From NCBI RefSeq assembly GCF_014534685.1, contig NZ_JACVVX010000001.1, forward strand, positions 822,501 to 886,500: a stretch of 64,000 nt of DNA. The letters are read 5' to 3'. How positions within the stretch are numbered: the stretch's first letter is position 1; every line of letters starts with the position of its first letter. Origin of the DNA: Oryzicola mucosus (lineage in GTDB: Bacteria; Pseudomonadota; Alphaproteobacteria; Rhizobiales; Rhizobiaceae). The translations under genes and the position numbers were made by a program. The notes below the pieces were generated by a model, which was given only the letters and a program-made list of their open reading frames with translations, was not told the origin of the DNA and did not search any database. This document shows positions 36,743 to 46,061 of this stretch, piece after piece.

Positions 36743-37195
36743 ATGGGCATGTCGGTAAGCACGGGCGGAGGCGGGCGACGCCGCGGCGGACGCCGCGGGC
36801 GCAAGCTCGGCCTGATGTCGGAAATCAACGTCACGCCCTTCGTGGACGTGATGTTGGTGCTGCTCATCATCTTCATGGTGGCGGCACCTTTGTTGACGGT
36901 GGGCGTGCCCATTGACCTGCCTGAAACCCAGGCCAATGCGATGAATTCGGAGACCCAGCCGATCACCGTCTCGGTGAACCAGGCCGGCCAGATTCATTTG
37001 CAGGAGACCGAAATTCCGATCGAGGAAGTAGTGCCCAGGCTGCAGGCCATCGCCAAGACCGGCTATGATGAACGCATCTATGTGCGCGGCGACAAGGCTG
37101 CCGACTATGGCACCGTGATGCGTGTCATGGCGCGGATTTCCGCGGCGGGCTATCGCAATATCGGTCTCGTCACGCTTCAGGAACAGGGTAGCTGA
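36743..37195 (+). CDS. tolR: Tol-Pal system protein TolR
   Basis: A 150-residue ExbD/TolR protein. A Gly/Arg-rich N-terminus is followed by the single membrane segment [19 protein letters not shown], whose Asp is the protonation site, and a periplasmic domain with [14 protein letters not shown]. It partners TolQ. tolA starts 7 bp after its stop. Confidence 0.95.
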   Translation: MGMSVSTGGGGRRRGGRRGRKLGLMSEINVTPFVDVMLVLLIIFMVAAPLLTVGVPIDLPETQANAMNSETQPITVSVNQAGQIHLQETEIPIEEVVPRLQAIAKTGYDERIYVRGDKAADYGTVMRVMARISAAGYRNIGLVTLQEQGS

Positions 37196-37202
37196 TACCG
37201 CG

Positions 37203-38369
37203 ATGAAGGCCGGGCTCACCACATCTGTCGTCTTGCACGCCTCGCTGCTGGCCGTCGGGCTGGTAACGATGTCCGCGCCAAGCGCGATGCAGGTGGAGAA
37301 TATCGAGTCGTTCCCGGTCGAGTTGGTGCCGTTGTCGGAGGTGCCGCAATCCGTTCTGGGCGAACGCAAGGCGGAGAAGGCTGAGAAGCCGGCTCCTGTG
37401 CCGACCCAGCGCCCCGACGTCGTCGCCGATGCCCAGAAGGTCGGCAACAACAGCGCCGATACCGACGCCCCGATCACGCCGGAAGCCAGTCCGCGCCCGG
37501 TCGAGCCTTCCGCCGCACCGCCTCCGGCACCCGAGCCCAAGCCGCAGGACAGAGTGGCCGACGAGGCCAAGCCCGAGCCGGCAAAGCAACCCGAACCAAA
37601 GCCTGAGCCCAAACCGGAGCCGGTGGAACAGCCCGCGCCGAAGCCGGAACCCGTGCCTGAACCGGCCCCAAGGCCTGAGCCCGTCAAACAGCCGGAGCCC
37701 AAGCCTGAGCCGACGCCCGCTCCCGCTCAGGAAGCCAAGCCGGAGCCAAAACAGGAAACCACGCCCGATCCTGTGGCCGAGACCATTGCCCAGGAGCCTG
37801 CGCCGACCGAGGCCGTGCAACTGCCGAACTCCGCGCCGGCCCCCGCGGCGCGGCCGGATCCGGCGCCTGCGCAGCAGACTGCCGCCAAGGCCAGCGAGAC
37901 GAAGCCGTCGACGTCGCAGTCGAGCGAGCAGACGGCGGTGCGTCCTAAGTCGGACGAAAAGCAATTCAGCACCGATGAGATCACCGCCCTGCTCAACAAG
38001 GCCAAGCCGTCCGGCGGCGGGGCCAAGCGCTCGACCGAGCAGGCCGCGCTGGGCGCGAAGAAGACCACCGGCCAGACCCTGTCGCAGAGCGACAAGGCAG
38101 CCCTTTCCTCGCAATTGAGCGACTGCTGGACCATCCCGGTGGGCGGTGCCGAAACCGACAATCTCAAAGTGTCGATCCGTTTCAAGGTAACGCAAGCAGG
38201 CAAGATCGACGGCAGGCCGACGGTCGAGACGTCCAGCGGCAATAGGCCGTTCGACGAAAGCGCTATCCGCGCCGTTCAGAAATGCGACAATCAGGGGCTG
38301 AAGCTGCCCCCGGCAAATGGCGAATGGGATCAGTTCGTCATCAATTTCGATCCAGCCGAAATGTTCTGA
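37203..38369 (+). CDS. tolA: TolA-like envelope-spanning protein
   Basis: A 388-residue protein with an N-terminal membrane anchor ([16 protein letters not shown], containing the SxxH-type motif that meets TolQ). The middle (about residues 55-265) is a long Pro/Glu/Lys-rich stretch with repeated EPKPEP units and little secondary structure, in place of the Ala/Lys-rich helix of enteric TolA. The C-terminus (about 300-388) is a TonB/TolA-like domain with [15 protein letters not shown] and a Cys pair. It transmits force from TolQR to the outer membrane. Confidence 0.92.
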   Translation: MKAGLTTSVVLHASLLAVGLVTMSAPSAMQVENIESFPVELVPLSEVPQSVLGERKAEKAEKPAPVPTQRPDVVADAQKVGNNSADTDAPITPEASPRPVEPSAAPPPAPEPKPQDRVADEAKPEPAKQPEPKPEPKPEPVEQPAPKPEPVPEPAPRPEPVKQPEPKPEPTPAPAQEAKPEPKQETTPDPVAETIAQEPAPTEAVQLPNSAPAPAARPDPAPAQQTAAKASETKPSTSQSSEQTAVRPKSDEKQFSTDEITALLNKAKPSGGGAKRSTEQAALGAKKTTGQTLSQSDKAALSSQLSDCWTIPVGGAETDNLKVSIRFKVTQAGKIDGRPTVETSSGNRPFDESAIRAVQKCDNQGLKLPPANGEWDQFVINFDPAEMF

Positions 38370-38402
38370 GCCATGACGATTCACAGAGGCAAGGTTCCAC
38401 CT

Positions 38403-39710
38403 ATGAAAGCAGTTTTGAAAGCCCTGATGCTCGGGCTGGTGCTGGCCGGCGGCTTCGCCGCGGGCGCGGCACGGGCCGACATCGTCATCGACGTCAACAG
38501 GGGTAATGTTGAGCCGCTGCCGATTGCGATCACCGACTTCCTCTCGGGCGATAAGATGGGTGCCGAGATATCGCAGATCGTATCCGCCGACCTCAAGCGT
38601 TCCGGCCTGTTCACGCCGATTGACAAGGGCGCCTTCATCGAAAAGATTTCCAACCCCGATGCTGCCCCGCGTTTCGAAGACTGGAAGGTCATCAATGCGC
38701 AGGCGCTGGTGACGGGGCGGGTCAGCCAGGAAGCGGACGGGCGCGTGCGCGCCGAGTTCCGCTTGTGGGACACGTTCGCCGGCCAGCAGTTGATCGGCGA
38801 GCAGTTCTTCGCCACCAAGGCCAATTACCGCCGCGTGGCGCATATCATCGCCGACGCGATCTATGAGCGGCTGACCGGCGAAAAGGGCTATTTCGACACC
38901 CGCGTCGTCTATGTCGACGAGAGCGGACCGAAGAACCAGCGCAAGAAGCGCCTCGCCATCATGGACCAGGACGGCGCCAATGTGCGCTATCTGTCGGATG
39001 GCCGCTCCATCGTGATGACGCCGCGCTTTTCGCCGAGCCGGCAGGAAATCACCTACATGTCCTATGAGAGCGGCGAGCCCAGGGTCTACCTGCTGCAGCT
39101 TGAGACCGGCCAGCGCGAACTCGTCGGCAATTTCCCCGGCATGACCTTCGCACCGCGCTTCTCGCCCGATGGACAGCGGGTGATCATGAGCCTGCTGCGC
39201 GACGACGGCAATTCCAACATCTATGCGATGGACCTGCGCAGCCGCAACACCACGCGCCTGACCAATTCCAGCGCCATCGACACCTCGCCGTCCTATTCGC
39301 CCGACGGTTCCAAGGTGGTGTTCACCTCCGACCGTGGCGGCCAGCCGCAGATCTATGTGATGGGCGCGGACGGTTCCGGCCAGAACCGCATCTCCTTCGG
39401 GGGCGGCTCCTACTCGACGCCGGTTTGGTCGCCGCGCGGCGATCTCATCGCCTTCACCAAGCAGAGCGGCGGCGAGTTCCAGATCGGCGTGATGCGCACG
39501 GACGGTTCGGGGGAGCGTATCCTGTCGTCTGGTTTCCAGCAGGAAGGCCCAACCTGGGCGCCCAATGGCCGCGTGCTGATGTTCTTCCGCGAGGCCGCCG
39601 GCGGTGGCGGACCCAAGCTGTATTCGATCGACCTGACGGGCCGCAACGAGCAGGCCATTCCGGCTCAGGGCTATGCATCCGATCCGGCATGGTCGCCCTT
39701 GCTGGAATAG
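38403..39710 (+). CDS. tolB: Tol-Pal system beta-propeller protein TolB
   Basis: A 435-residue periplasmic protein. The signal peptide ends [10 protein letters not shown] and the mature protein starts [10 protein letters not shown], the TolA-binding strand. The N-terminal domain is followed by PD40 propeller repeats with the SPDG/SPSR motif ([36 protein letters not shown]). I start at [10 protein letters not shown], which gives a proper signal peptide; the ATG at 38373 adds 10 residues. Normally pal follows; here a terminator and an unrelated cluster follow. Confidence 0.95.
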   Translation: MKAVLKALMLGLVLAGGFAAGAARADIVIDVNRGNVEPLPIAITDFLSGDKMGAEISQIVSADLKRSGLFTPIDKGAFIEKISNPDAAPRFEDWKVINAQALVTGRVSQEADGRVRAEFRLWDTFAGQQLIGEQFFATKANYRRVAHIIADAIYERLTGEKGYFDTRVVYVDESGPKNQRKKRLAIMDQDGANVRYLSDGRSIVMTPRFSPSRQEITYMSYESGEPRVYLLQLETGQRELVGNFPGMTFAPRFSPDGQRVIMSLLRDDGNSNIYAMDLRSRNTTRLTNSSAIDTSPSYSPDGSKVVFTSDRGGQPQIYVMGADGSGQNRISFGGGSYSTPVWSPRGDLIAFTKQSGGEFQIGVMRTDGSGERILSSGFQQEGPTWAPNGRVLMFFREAAGGGGPKLYSIDLTGRNEQAIPAQGYASDPAWSPLLE

Positions 39711-39735
39711 CTGCGGGCGGGAATTCGAACTCTTC

Positions 39736-39764
39736 AAAGGGCGCCGCATCGGCGCCCTTTTCTT
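39736..39764 (+). terminator. Strong intrinsic terminator after tolB
   Basis: A perfect 10-bp stem AAAGGGCGCC (39736-39745) with GGCGCCCTTT (39751-39760), loop GCATC, then TCTTT. It ends the ruv-tol transcription unit. Its position 26 bp after tolB shows that pal is not part of the operon in this strain. Confidence 0.85.
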
Positions 39765-39970
39765 TGGAACTGGTGTTGCTTGCCGCTGTCGGCCCGACGG
39801 ACTGGTGTGGCAACGCTTTTCGGTGCGTTGCCGTTTCGGCAATTCAATTTCCGAAAAATTGTTCTTTTATCGAACGCGAAAGCGGATCATCATCTTACTC
39901 AGTCCGATGAACGGCTCCCCCAGGCAGATAAGAAGCCGCATCGATTCAGCCACCGACAAAGGGGAATACA

Positions 39971-41008
39971 ATGTCGAACTTTACCATGAACCGCCGTGGC
40001 TTCCTGACCAATGCCGCCCTGTTGGGCGGGCTGGCAGCAGCAAGCCAGACCATGCTCACCGTGTCCGGCGCGAATGCGCAAGGTCTGGCCAAAATCCGTA
40101 TGCAGCTCGGCTGGCTGGCCTCCAACGGCCTGCTGGGCGAAGTGGTCGCCATCGAAAAGGGCTTCTATGCCGAACAGGGCATCGAGCTTGAAATCGTGCC
40201 CGGCGGACCGAATGTCGACGGCGTTGCAGGCGTCGCCTCCGGCCAGTCCAATGTCGGCCAGATTTCGTCAAGCCCCTCGGTGATGCTGGCGCGTTCGGCC
40301 GGCGTTCCAATCAAGGCGATTGCCGCCGGTTACCAGAAGCATCCCTACGCTTACTTCTCCAAGAAATCCAAGCCGATCGAAAAGCCTGCCGACATGGTCG
40401 GCAAGACGGTCGCGATTCAGCCCACAGGCGCCATCCTGCTGCGCGCGCTCCTGGCCAAGAACGGCATCGCGGAAGATCAGGTCACGGTGGTCAATATGGG
40501 CGCCGACATGAACCAGCTGGTGACCGGCCAGGCCGATGCCGTGGTGGGCTGGCTGACCAATGTCAACGCGCTCAAGGTTCTGGGCGACGACCGCATCGAC
40601 ATGCTGCTCTGGGACACCGGCATTCAGCTTTATGCCAATGTCTATTACACCACGGACGACCAGCTTGCGAACAACACCAAGGACCTGACCGGCTTCATCG
40701 CCGCCACCGCCAAGGGCTGGGGTTATGCGCGCGACAATCCGGCCGAGGCTGTCGACATCCTGGTCAAGGCCTATCCGAACCTCGACAAGGCAAGCGAGCT
40801 GGAAGCCATCGGTCCTCTGATGACCTTCGCCTTCAACGAGACGACCGTCGCCAATGGTTGGGGTGCGATGAGCAAGGAAAACTGGGAAGCCCAGATCAAG
40901 ACCTATGCCGATCTCGGCCAGTTCAAGGGCACGGTGCCGACGGTGGACGATGTGATGAGCCTGGCTCTTCTCGATGCCACCACCGACATCCGCAAGCAGG
41001 TCGGGTGA
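39971..41008 (+). CDS. Tat-exported NMT1/SsuA-like ABC substrate-binding protein
   Basis: A 345-residue periplasmic binding protein of the NMT1/THI5-SsuA/TauA superfamily. The N-terminus NRRGFLTNAALLGGLAAAS is a twin-arginine signal (RRxFL), and an ANA cleavage site follows. The mature part starts with KIRMQLGWLASNGLLGEVVA and carries GGPNVDGVAGVASGQ, the ligand-loop region. Ligands in this superfamily range from pyrimidines to sulfonates and aromatic acids; the neighbours suggest an organic N-containing acid. ATG preceded by AGGGGA. First gene of the catabolic island. Confidence 0.9.
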   Translation: MSNFTMNRRGFLTNAALLGGLAAASQTMLTVSGANAQGLAKIRMQLGWLASNGLLGEVVAIEKGFYAEQGIELEIVPGGPNVDGVAGVASGQSNVGQISSSPSVMLARSAGVPIKAIAAGYQKHPYAYFSKKSKPIEKPADMVGKTVAIQPTGAILLRALLAKNGIAEDQVTVVNMGADMNQLVTGQADAVVGWLTNVNALKVLGDDRIDMLLWDTGIQLYANVYYTTDDQLANNTKDLTGFIAATAKGWGYARDNPAEAVDILVKAYPNLDKASELEAIGPLMTFAFNETTVANGWGAMSKENWEAQIKTYADLGQFKGTVPTVDDVMSLALLDATTDIRKQVG

Positions 41009-41826
41009 GCGAGATGCTTGGGGCCGCCCAGATGATGCAACCCGTGCGGCACACTGAGGCAGCGGGTTCGGCAGTGTCGGTCAAGAACCTGCACATCCGC
41101 TTCGGCAGCAAGGGTTCGGAATTCACCGCCCTTTCCGATGTCTCGGTCGAGGTTCCGGAAGGTGCGCTGGTCACCATGCTGGGGCCGTCGGGTTGCGGCA
41201 AGTCCACACTGCTGCGCGCGGTGGCCGATCTCGTCCATGTCTCGGACGGCTCCATTTCGGTGCTGGGACAGCCGCCCAAAAAAGCGCGCGAGGGCCGCGA
41301 CTTCGCCTTCGTGTTCCAGGAAGCAACGCTGCTGCCCTGGCGCAGCGCCATCGACAATGTCAGCCTGCCGCTGGAAGTCGGCAAGCACAGTTCTTCCCAG
41401 CCAACGGCCGATCCGGAGGAAATGCTGGCGCTGGTGGGGCTGAAAGGCCGCGAAAAAGCCCTGCCGCACGAGCTTTCGGGCGGCATGCGCCAGCGTGTGG
41501 CGATTGCTCGCGCGCTTATCACCCGGCCGCGCATCCTGTTGATGGATGAGCCTTTCGGGGCGCTGGACGAGATCACCCGCGACAAGCTCAACGAGGAACT
41601 GCTGCGGCTGTGGCAGGAAACCGGCACGACCATCCTGTTCGTCACCCACTCCATTCCGGAGGCGGTGTTCCTGGGCCAGTACGTGCTGATGCTGGAATCG
41701 CATCCCGGCCGGGTGAAGGAATTCATGAAGGTCGAGCTGCCCTATCCCCGCAAGCTTGCGATGCGCGATACGGTCGAGTTCATCCGCATCACCGCCAAGC
41801 TGCGCGCTTTGCTGGAGGAATGCTGA
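41005..41826 (+). CDS. ABC transporter ATP-binding protein (SsuB/TauB type)
   Basis: A 273-residue ATPase with Walker A GPSGCGKS, Q-loop FVFQEATLLPW, signature LSGGMRQR and Walker B ILLMDEPFGALDE. It energises import with the neighbouring permease and binding protein. The GTG at 41005 overlaps the stop of the binding protein (GTGA); the ATG at 41014 is the alternative start. Its stop overlaps the permease start (TGATG). Confidence 0.92.
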   Translation: MSEMLGAAQMMQPVRHTEAAGSAVSVKNLHIRFGSKGSEFTALSDVSVEVPEGALVTMLGPSGCGKSTLLRAVADLVHVSDGSISVLGQPPKKAREGRDFAFVFQEATLLPWRSAIDNVSLPLEVGKHSSSQPTADPEEMLALVGLKGREKALPHELSGGMRQRVAIARALITRPRILLMDEPFGALDEITRDKLNEELLRLWQETGTTILFVTHSIPEAVFLGQYVLMLESHPGRVKEFMKVELPYPRKLAMRDTVEFIRITAKLRALLEEC

Positions 41827-42662
41827 TGTCCGATGTCGTGCAAGGCTCCAAGCAGGGCGTTTCGGTTTCCGACGCCAAACGCAGCGGCGTGACGGACGCC
41901 GTCCTAGGCTTCTTCGCCAACCATTATCCGGCAATCTTCGCCGTCGCCGGCTGCGTCGCGCTGTGGCAGTTCGTGGTCTGGTTCTTCGCGGTGCCGACCT
42001 TCATGGCGCCGAGCCCCGTGGAGGTGTTCTATGCCTTTGGCGAGAATGGCGCGATCCTCTGGGCCAATCTGCTGCCGACGCTTCTGGAAGCCTTCCTGGG
42101 GTTCATCTTCGGCAACCTCATCGCCATTCTCCTGGCTGTCTGGTTCGTCTACAGCTCGACCGCCGAGAAGGCGTTCTATCCCATCGCCGTGATTATCAAA
42201 TCGATCCCGATCATAGCACTTGCGCCGATCCTGGTGCTGATCTTCGGCAACGGCATCGCGCCCAAGATCATTATCGCCGGCCTGATCTGCTTCTTCCCGA
42301 CGCTGGTCAACATGGTTCAGGGGCTGAAGGCGGCGAGCCCGGCAATGCTCGACCTGATGCGGGTGCTTTCAGCGAGCAATTCCGAAGTGTTCTGGAAAGT
42401 GCGCTTGCCGGCATCGCTCCCCTTCCTGTTCGCAGCCTTGAAGATCGCGGCGACGAGCAGCGTGATGGGGGCGATCGTGGCCGAGTGGATCGGTTCGAGC
42501 TACGGGCTCGGCGCATTGATCATCGAGGCGACCTACAATTTCCGCTCGCCGCTGCTCTATGCCACCGTGGTCATTGCCGCCGGACTGGCCGTGGCGCTGT
42601 TCTTCGTCGTCTCCTTCATCGAATCCAAGGTGGTCCGCTGGAAGCCTGACGCTCAACACTAA
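41826..42662 (+). CDS. ABC transporter permease (SsuC/TauC type)
   Basis: A 278-residue inner-membrane permease with six predicted membrane segments and the EAA-type coupling loop near FWKVRLPASLPFLFAALKIA. Typical ending EWIGSSYGLGALI before the last segments. The ATG shares bases with the ATPase stop codon. Together with the two preceding genes it forms one complete importer of the nitrate/sulfonate/taurine class. Confidence 0.92.
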   Translation: MSDVVQGSKQGVSVSDAKRSGVTDAVLGFFANHYPAIFAVAGCVALWQFVVWFFAVPTFMAPSPVEVFYAFGENGAILWANLLPTLLEAFLGFIFGNLIAILLAVWFVYSSTAEKAFYPIAVIIKSIPIIALAPILVLIFGNGIAPKIIIAGLICFFPTLVNMVQGLKAASPAMLDLMRVLSASNSEVFWKVRLPASLPFLFAALKIAATSSVMGAIVAEWIGSSYGLGALIIEATYNFRSPLLYATVVIAAGLAVALFFVVSFIESKVVRWKPDAQH

Positions 42663-42742
42663 ACCGAAGTTTTCGCGAGGTTTTGCGCGCTGTCATCGCT
42701 GACAGCCCGGCCTTTTGCGGCCTCAAACAGGAGGAATTGGAC

Positions 42743-44101
42743 ATGACTGCAACCATCAGAGAACCCGGCGGAGATGTCCGCATCGTCGACCGCTCCGATG
42801 TCGTCGTCGTTGGCGGCGGCCCGGCCGGCATCTCGGCGGCGGTCTCGGCGGCGCGAAACGGCGCGAGTGTGACGCTGCTCGAACGCTATCCTTATGTCGG
42901 AGGCCTCGCCGCCGGTGGCATGGTCTTGGTGCTCGACGACATGACCAACAAGCTCGAAATCACCGTGCAGGGCATCTGCATGGAGATGATCGAGCGGATG
43001 AAGAAATGGGACCTCTGCGTCACCCCGACCGACCGCGACCGCGAACTCGACATGCGCGACACGCCCGAAGCCTGGCGGCGCTGGGCGCGCTGGGGCCTGT
43101 TCGACTTCCACACCCAGTCGATGCCGCATCCGATCTGCTATTCAGCGGCCTTCGATCCGGATGGCTTCAAGCGCGCGGCCTATGATGTGATCCGCGAATC
43201 CGGCGTGAAACTGCGCACGCATAGCTGGTTCTCGTCCTCGATCATGGAAGGCAACACCATCAAGGGTGTGATCTGCCAGACCAAGTCGGGCCGCGAGGCC
43301 ATCATGGGCGATGTGGTGATCGATACGACAGGCGATCTGGACGTCGCGGCAAGCGCGGGCGCACAGCACACCGAAGGCTCGTTCATCCTGACAAACGTAT
43401 CGCGCTGGGGCGGCGTCGACACCGAAGCTGCCGAACGCTTCGAGTTCGAGGAGCCCGAGCGCTTCAAGCGGCTCGACCACGAGGCCAAGCGCCTGATCGG
43501 CGGCTGCTGGTCGTTCTGGTGGCTGAAGACGCCGCTTCCCGGCATCGTCTGGCTCAACTGTCCGCATATCCCCAAGCTGAACGGGCTGAAGGTCGAGGAC
43601 CTGACCCACGCCGAAGTGGAAGGCCGCAACCGTATCCAGAACCTGCTGGAGTTCGCGCGGACCAACTTTCCCGGCTTCGAGAAGGCCTATATTGTCGATT
43701 TCGCGCCGCAGACCGGTGTGCGGCAGACCCGCCTGCTCGAGGGTTCCTATGTCGTGACCAAGGACGACGTGATGAACCGCAGGCATTTTGCGGATACCGT
43801 GTGCCGCGGCCGCGATTACTACACGCCTTACCGCGCCATGCTGCCGCGCGAGATCGACCAGCTCATCGTTGCCGGCCGGCACTATTCCGCGACGCCGCAG
43901 GCGCAGAAGTCGAGCCGCGAAATCCCGCCTTGCATGGCGATGGGCGAGGCGGCGGGCGTTGCCGCCACCGTCGCGCTCAATGCCGGCGTCGTCGCGCGGC
44001 ATGCCAATGTAGCCAAGATTCAACAGCAGATGCGGGCCCAAGGAGCCGATCCCGGCGACACCCCGTCTGAAAACGCCACTTACCTGGAGGCCGCGGAATG
44101 A
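42743..44101 (+). CDS. FAD-dependent oxidoreductase
   Basis: A 452-residue flavoprotein of the FAD_oxidored (FAD-dependent oxidoreductase, PF12831-like) group. The dinucleotide fold is GGGPAG at residues 24-29, preceded by a 17-residue polar tail. GDVVIDTTGDLDVAASAGA is the second FAD region, and the C-terminus has QAQKSSREIPPCMAMGEAAG. No iron-sulfur motif. AGGAGG precedes the ATG by 9 bp. It overlaps the CoA-transferase start by 4 bp, so it is part of the same catabolic operon; the oxidised substrate is unknown. Confidence 0.85.
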   Translation: MTATIREPGGDVRIVDRSDVVVVGGGPAGISAAVSAARNGASVTLLERYPYVGGLAAGGMVLVLDDMTNKLEITVQGICMEMIERMKKWDLCVTPTDRDRELDMRDTPEAWRRWARWGLFDFHTQSMPHPICYSAAFDPDGFKRAAYDVIRESGVKLRTHSWFSSSIMEGNTIKGVICQTKSGREAIMGDVVIDTTGDLDVAASAGAQHTEGSFILTNVSRWGGVDTEAAERFEFEEPERFKRLDHEAKRLIGGCWSFWWLKTPLPGIVWLNCPHIPKLNGLKVEDLTHAEVEGRNRIQNLLEFARTNFPGFEKAYIVDFAPQTGVRQTRLLEGSYVVTKDDVMNRRHFADTVCRGRDYYTPYRAMLPREIDQLIVAGRHYSATPQAQKSSREIPPCMAMGEAAGVAATVALNAGVVARHANVAKIQQQMRAQGADPGDTPSENATYLEAAE

Positions 44102-45255
44102 GCGTTCTACCCCTGGACGGCATTCGCGTCGTCGATTTCACCCAAGTCATGCTCGGGCCGTGCTGCACCCAGATGCTGGCGGACTATGGCGCCGAGGTCA
44201 TCAAGATCGAGAAGAACGGCATCGGCGACCTGTCGCGCTGGTCGCTCGGCTCCGATCCCGACGGCCTCAACAACCCGGTCTTCTGCTCGCTCAACCGCAA
44301 CAAGAAGAGCCTGGCGCTCGATCTCAAGCAGAAGGATGCGCGGCAGGCCGTCCTGGCGCTCCTCGAAACAGCCGACGTCGTGGTCAACAACTTCCGCCCC
44401 GGCGTCATGGAGCGGATGGGCTTCGGTTATGAAGATCTGAAGAAGATCAACCGGGGCATCATTTTCGCCGTGGGCACCGGCTTCGGCCTCGAAGGGCCTT
44501 ACCAGCACAAGGGCGGACAGGATATCCTGGCCCAGGCACTGACCGGCGTCATGCGACGCAAGTCGGACAGTTTGCATCCGACCTCGATCTATGCCACGCC
44601 GCTGGCCGACTATTCCGCCGGCATGCATCTGGTGCAGGGCATCCTCCTGGCGCTGCTGCACCGGAACAAGACGGGCGAGGGCCAGCAGGTCGCCGTCAGC
44701 CTCTACAGCTCCATGCTGGCGATGCAGATGCAGGAAGGCGCCGCGCACATGATGCGCGGCAAGGATTTGAACTGGGGTGCCTTCCCGCTGACCGGCGTTT
44801 TCGACACCACCGACGGTGCGCTTGTCATGGTCGGCGCATTCAAGCAGAACCCGCTGCAGGATATCTGCAACGCGTTGGAGATCGAGGATCTGTCGGCCAA
44901 GCCCGAATACAAGGATTTCGACCAGCAGATGCTGAACCGGCCCGACCTTCAGGCCGTGTTCCGCGAGAACTTCGCCAAGAACACGACGGCGCACTGGCTG
45001 AAGCGGCTCGAAGAGGTCGACATCCTTTGCGCGCCGGTCCGGTCGCTGCCGGAAGCATTGCAGGACGAGCAGACCTTCATCAACAAGATGATCCTCGAAG
45101 CCGGGGAAACGGCTGCCGGCCCGGTCAGGCTCATCGGTTCGCCCATCGACATGTCGGCTGCACCGGTTTCGGTTCGCCTGGCGCCGCCGACGCTTGGCCA
45201 GCACAATGAGGAAATCCTCGCCGAGACCCGGCTCGTCAGGGGCAACGCGGCATGA
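44098..45255 (+). CDS. Class III (CaiB/BaiF) CoA-transferase
   Basis: A 385-residue family III CoA-transferase. N-terminal IRVVDFTQVMLGPCCTQML and GAEVIKIEKNG are family hallmarks, and Asp171 in ADYSAGMHLVQG aligns with the catalytic Asp of formyl-CoA transferase. It moves CoA from a donor such as succinyl-CoA to a carboxylic acid, the activation step of many catabolic routes. It has 4-bp overlaps with the genes on both sides. Confidence 0.9.
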   Translation: MSVLPLDGIRVVDFTQVMLGPCCTQMLADYGAEVIKIEKNGIGDLSRWSLGSDPDGLNNPVFCSLNRNKKSLALDLKQKDARQAVLALLETADVVVNNFRPGVMERMGFGYEDLKKINRGIIFAVGTGFGLEGPYQHKGGQDILAQALTGVMRRKSDSLHPTSIYATPLADYSAGMHLVQGILLALLHRNKTGEGQQVAVSLYSSMLAMQMQEGAAHMMRGKDLNWGAFPLTGVFDTTDGALVMVGAFKQNPLQDICNALEIEDLSAKPEYKDFDQQMLNRPDLQAVFRENFAKNTTAHWLKRLEEVDILCAPVRSLPEALQDEQTFINKMILEAGETAAGPVRLIGSPIDMSAAPVSVRLAPPTLGQHNEEILAETRLVRGNAA

Positions 45256-46025
45256 GCGTCGAATTCTCGGTCGAAGGACGGGTTGCCCGCGTCACGCTCA
45301 ACCGGCCGGAGCGGCTGAACGCCGTCAATGGCGAAGCCGAGCGCCAGCTTGACGGAATCTGGAGCGAGATCGAAAACCGCGACGACATCAGCTGCGTGGT
45401 GCTGACGGGCGCGGGCGAAAAGGCCTTCTGTGCCGGGGCCGACCTCAAGGGCGTCGAGAAGTCCGGGCTCGATTATTGGGCGGAGAGCCGGCCGAATGGT
45501 TTTGGCGGATTGTCCTTCCGACGCAGCCTGGACGTGCCGGTGATCGCGCGCGTCAACGGCTATGCGCTGGGCGGGGGCTTCGAAATGGTGCTGGGCTGTG
45601 ACATCGTGGTGGCGGCGCGCACTGCCAAATTCGGCCTGCCGGAGGGGCGCGTCGGCCGTATGCCGCTGGATGGCGGGATGGTGCTTTTACAGCGCAAAAT
45701 CCCTTTCAACCGCGCTATGGCCGTCATGCTGACCGGCCGCCAGTTCACCGCGGACGACATGTTCGGCTTCGGTATTGTCAACGAGGTGGTGGATGCGACT
45801 GACCTCGATGCCGCGGTCGACCGCTGGGCGGCCGATATCGTCGCCTGCGCGCCGCTGTCGCTCAGGGCGATCAAGCAGACCGTCAACCGCACCGGTCATC
45901 TCAGTCCTGCTGAAGCGCAATCGCTGCGGACGCCGGCCCTGGTGAGGGCGTTGACCAGCGAGGATGCGCTGGAGGGGGTGGCTGCATTTCAGGAGAAACG
46001 GGCGCCTGTTTGGCGCGGCCGGTGA
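45252..46025 (+). CDS. Enoyl-CoA hydratase/isomerase family protein
   Basis: A 257-residue crotonase-fold enzyme. The oxyanion-hole segments are LTGAGEKAFCAGADLKG and ARVNGYALGGGFEMV. The catalytic-loop region reads FGLPEGRVGRMPLDGG, where classical hydratases have LPEVxLGLxPGGGG, so the loop deviates and a hydrolase or lyase reaction is possible. It acts on the CoA ester made by the preceding CoA-transferase (inference from the 4-bp overlap). Confidence 0.88.
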   Translation: MSVEFSVEGRVARVTLNRPERLNAVNGEAERQLDGIWSEIENRDDISCVVLTGAGEKAFCAGADLKGVEKSGLDYWAESRPNGFGGLSFRRSLDVPVIARVNGYALGGGFEMVLGCDIVVAARTAKFGLPEGRVGRMPLDGGMVLLQRKIPFNRAMAVMLTGRQFTADDMFGFGIVNEVVDATDLDAAVDRWAADIVACAPLSLRAIKQTVNRTGHLSPAEAQSLRTPALVRALTSEDALEGVAAFQEKRAPVWRGR

Positions 46026-46061
46026 GCGTGATATAGCCGGAGAGCTATCCGGGGACCGCAG

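Noticed and set aside
37170-39842. 890-codon minus-strand open frame
   Set aside because: Antisense to tolA and tolB, both of which are unmistakable; the frame is an artefact of codon bias.
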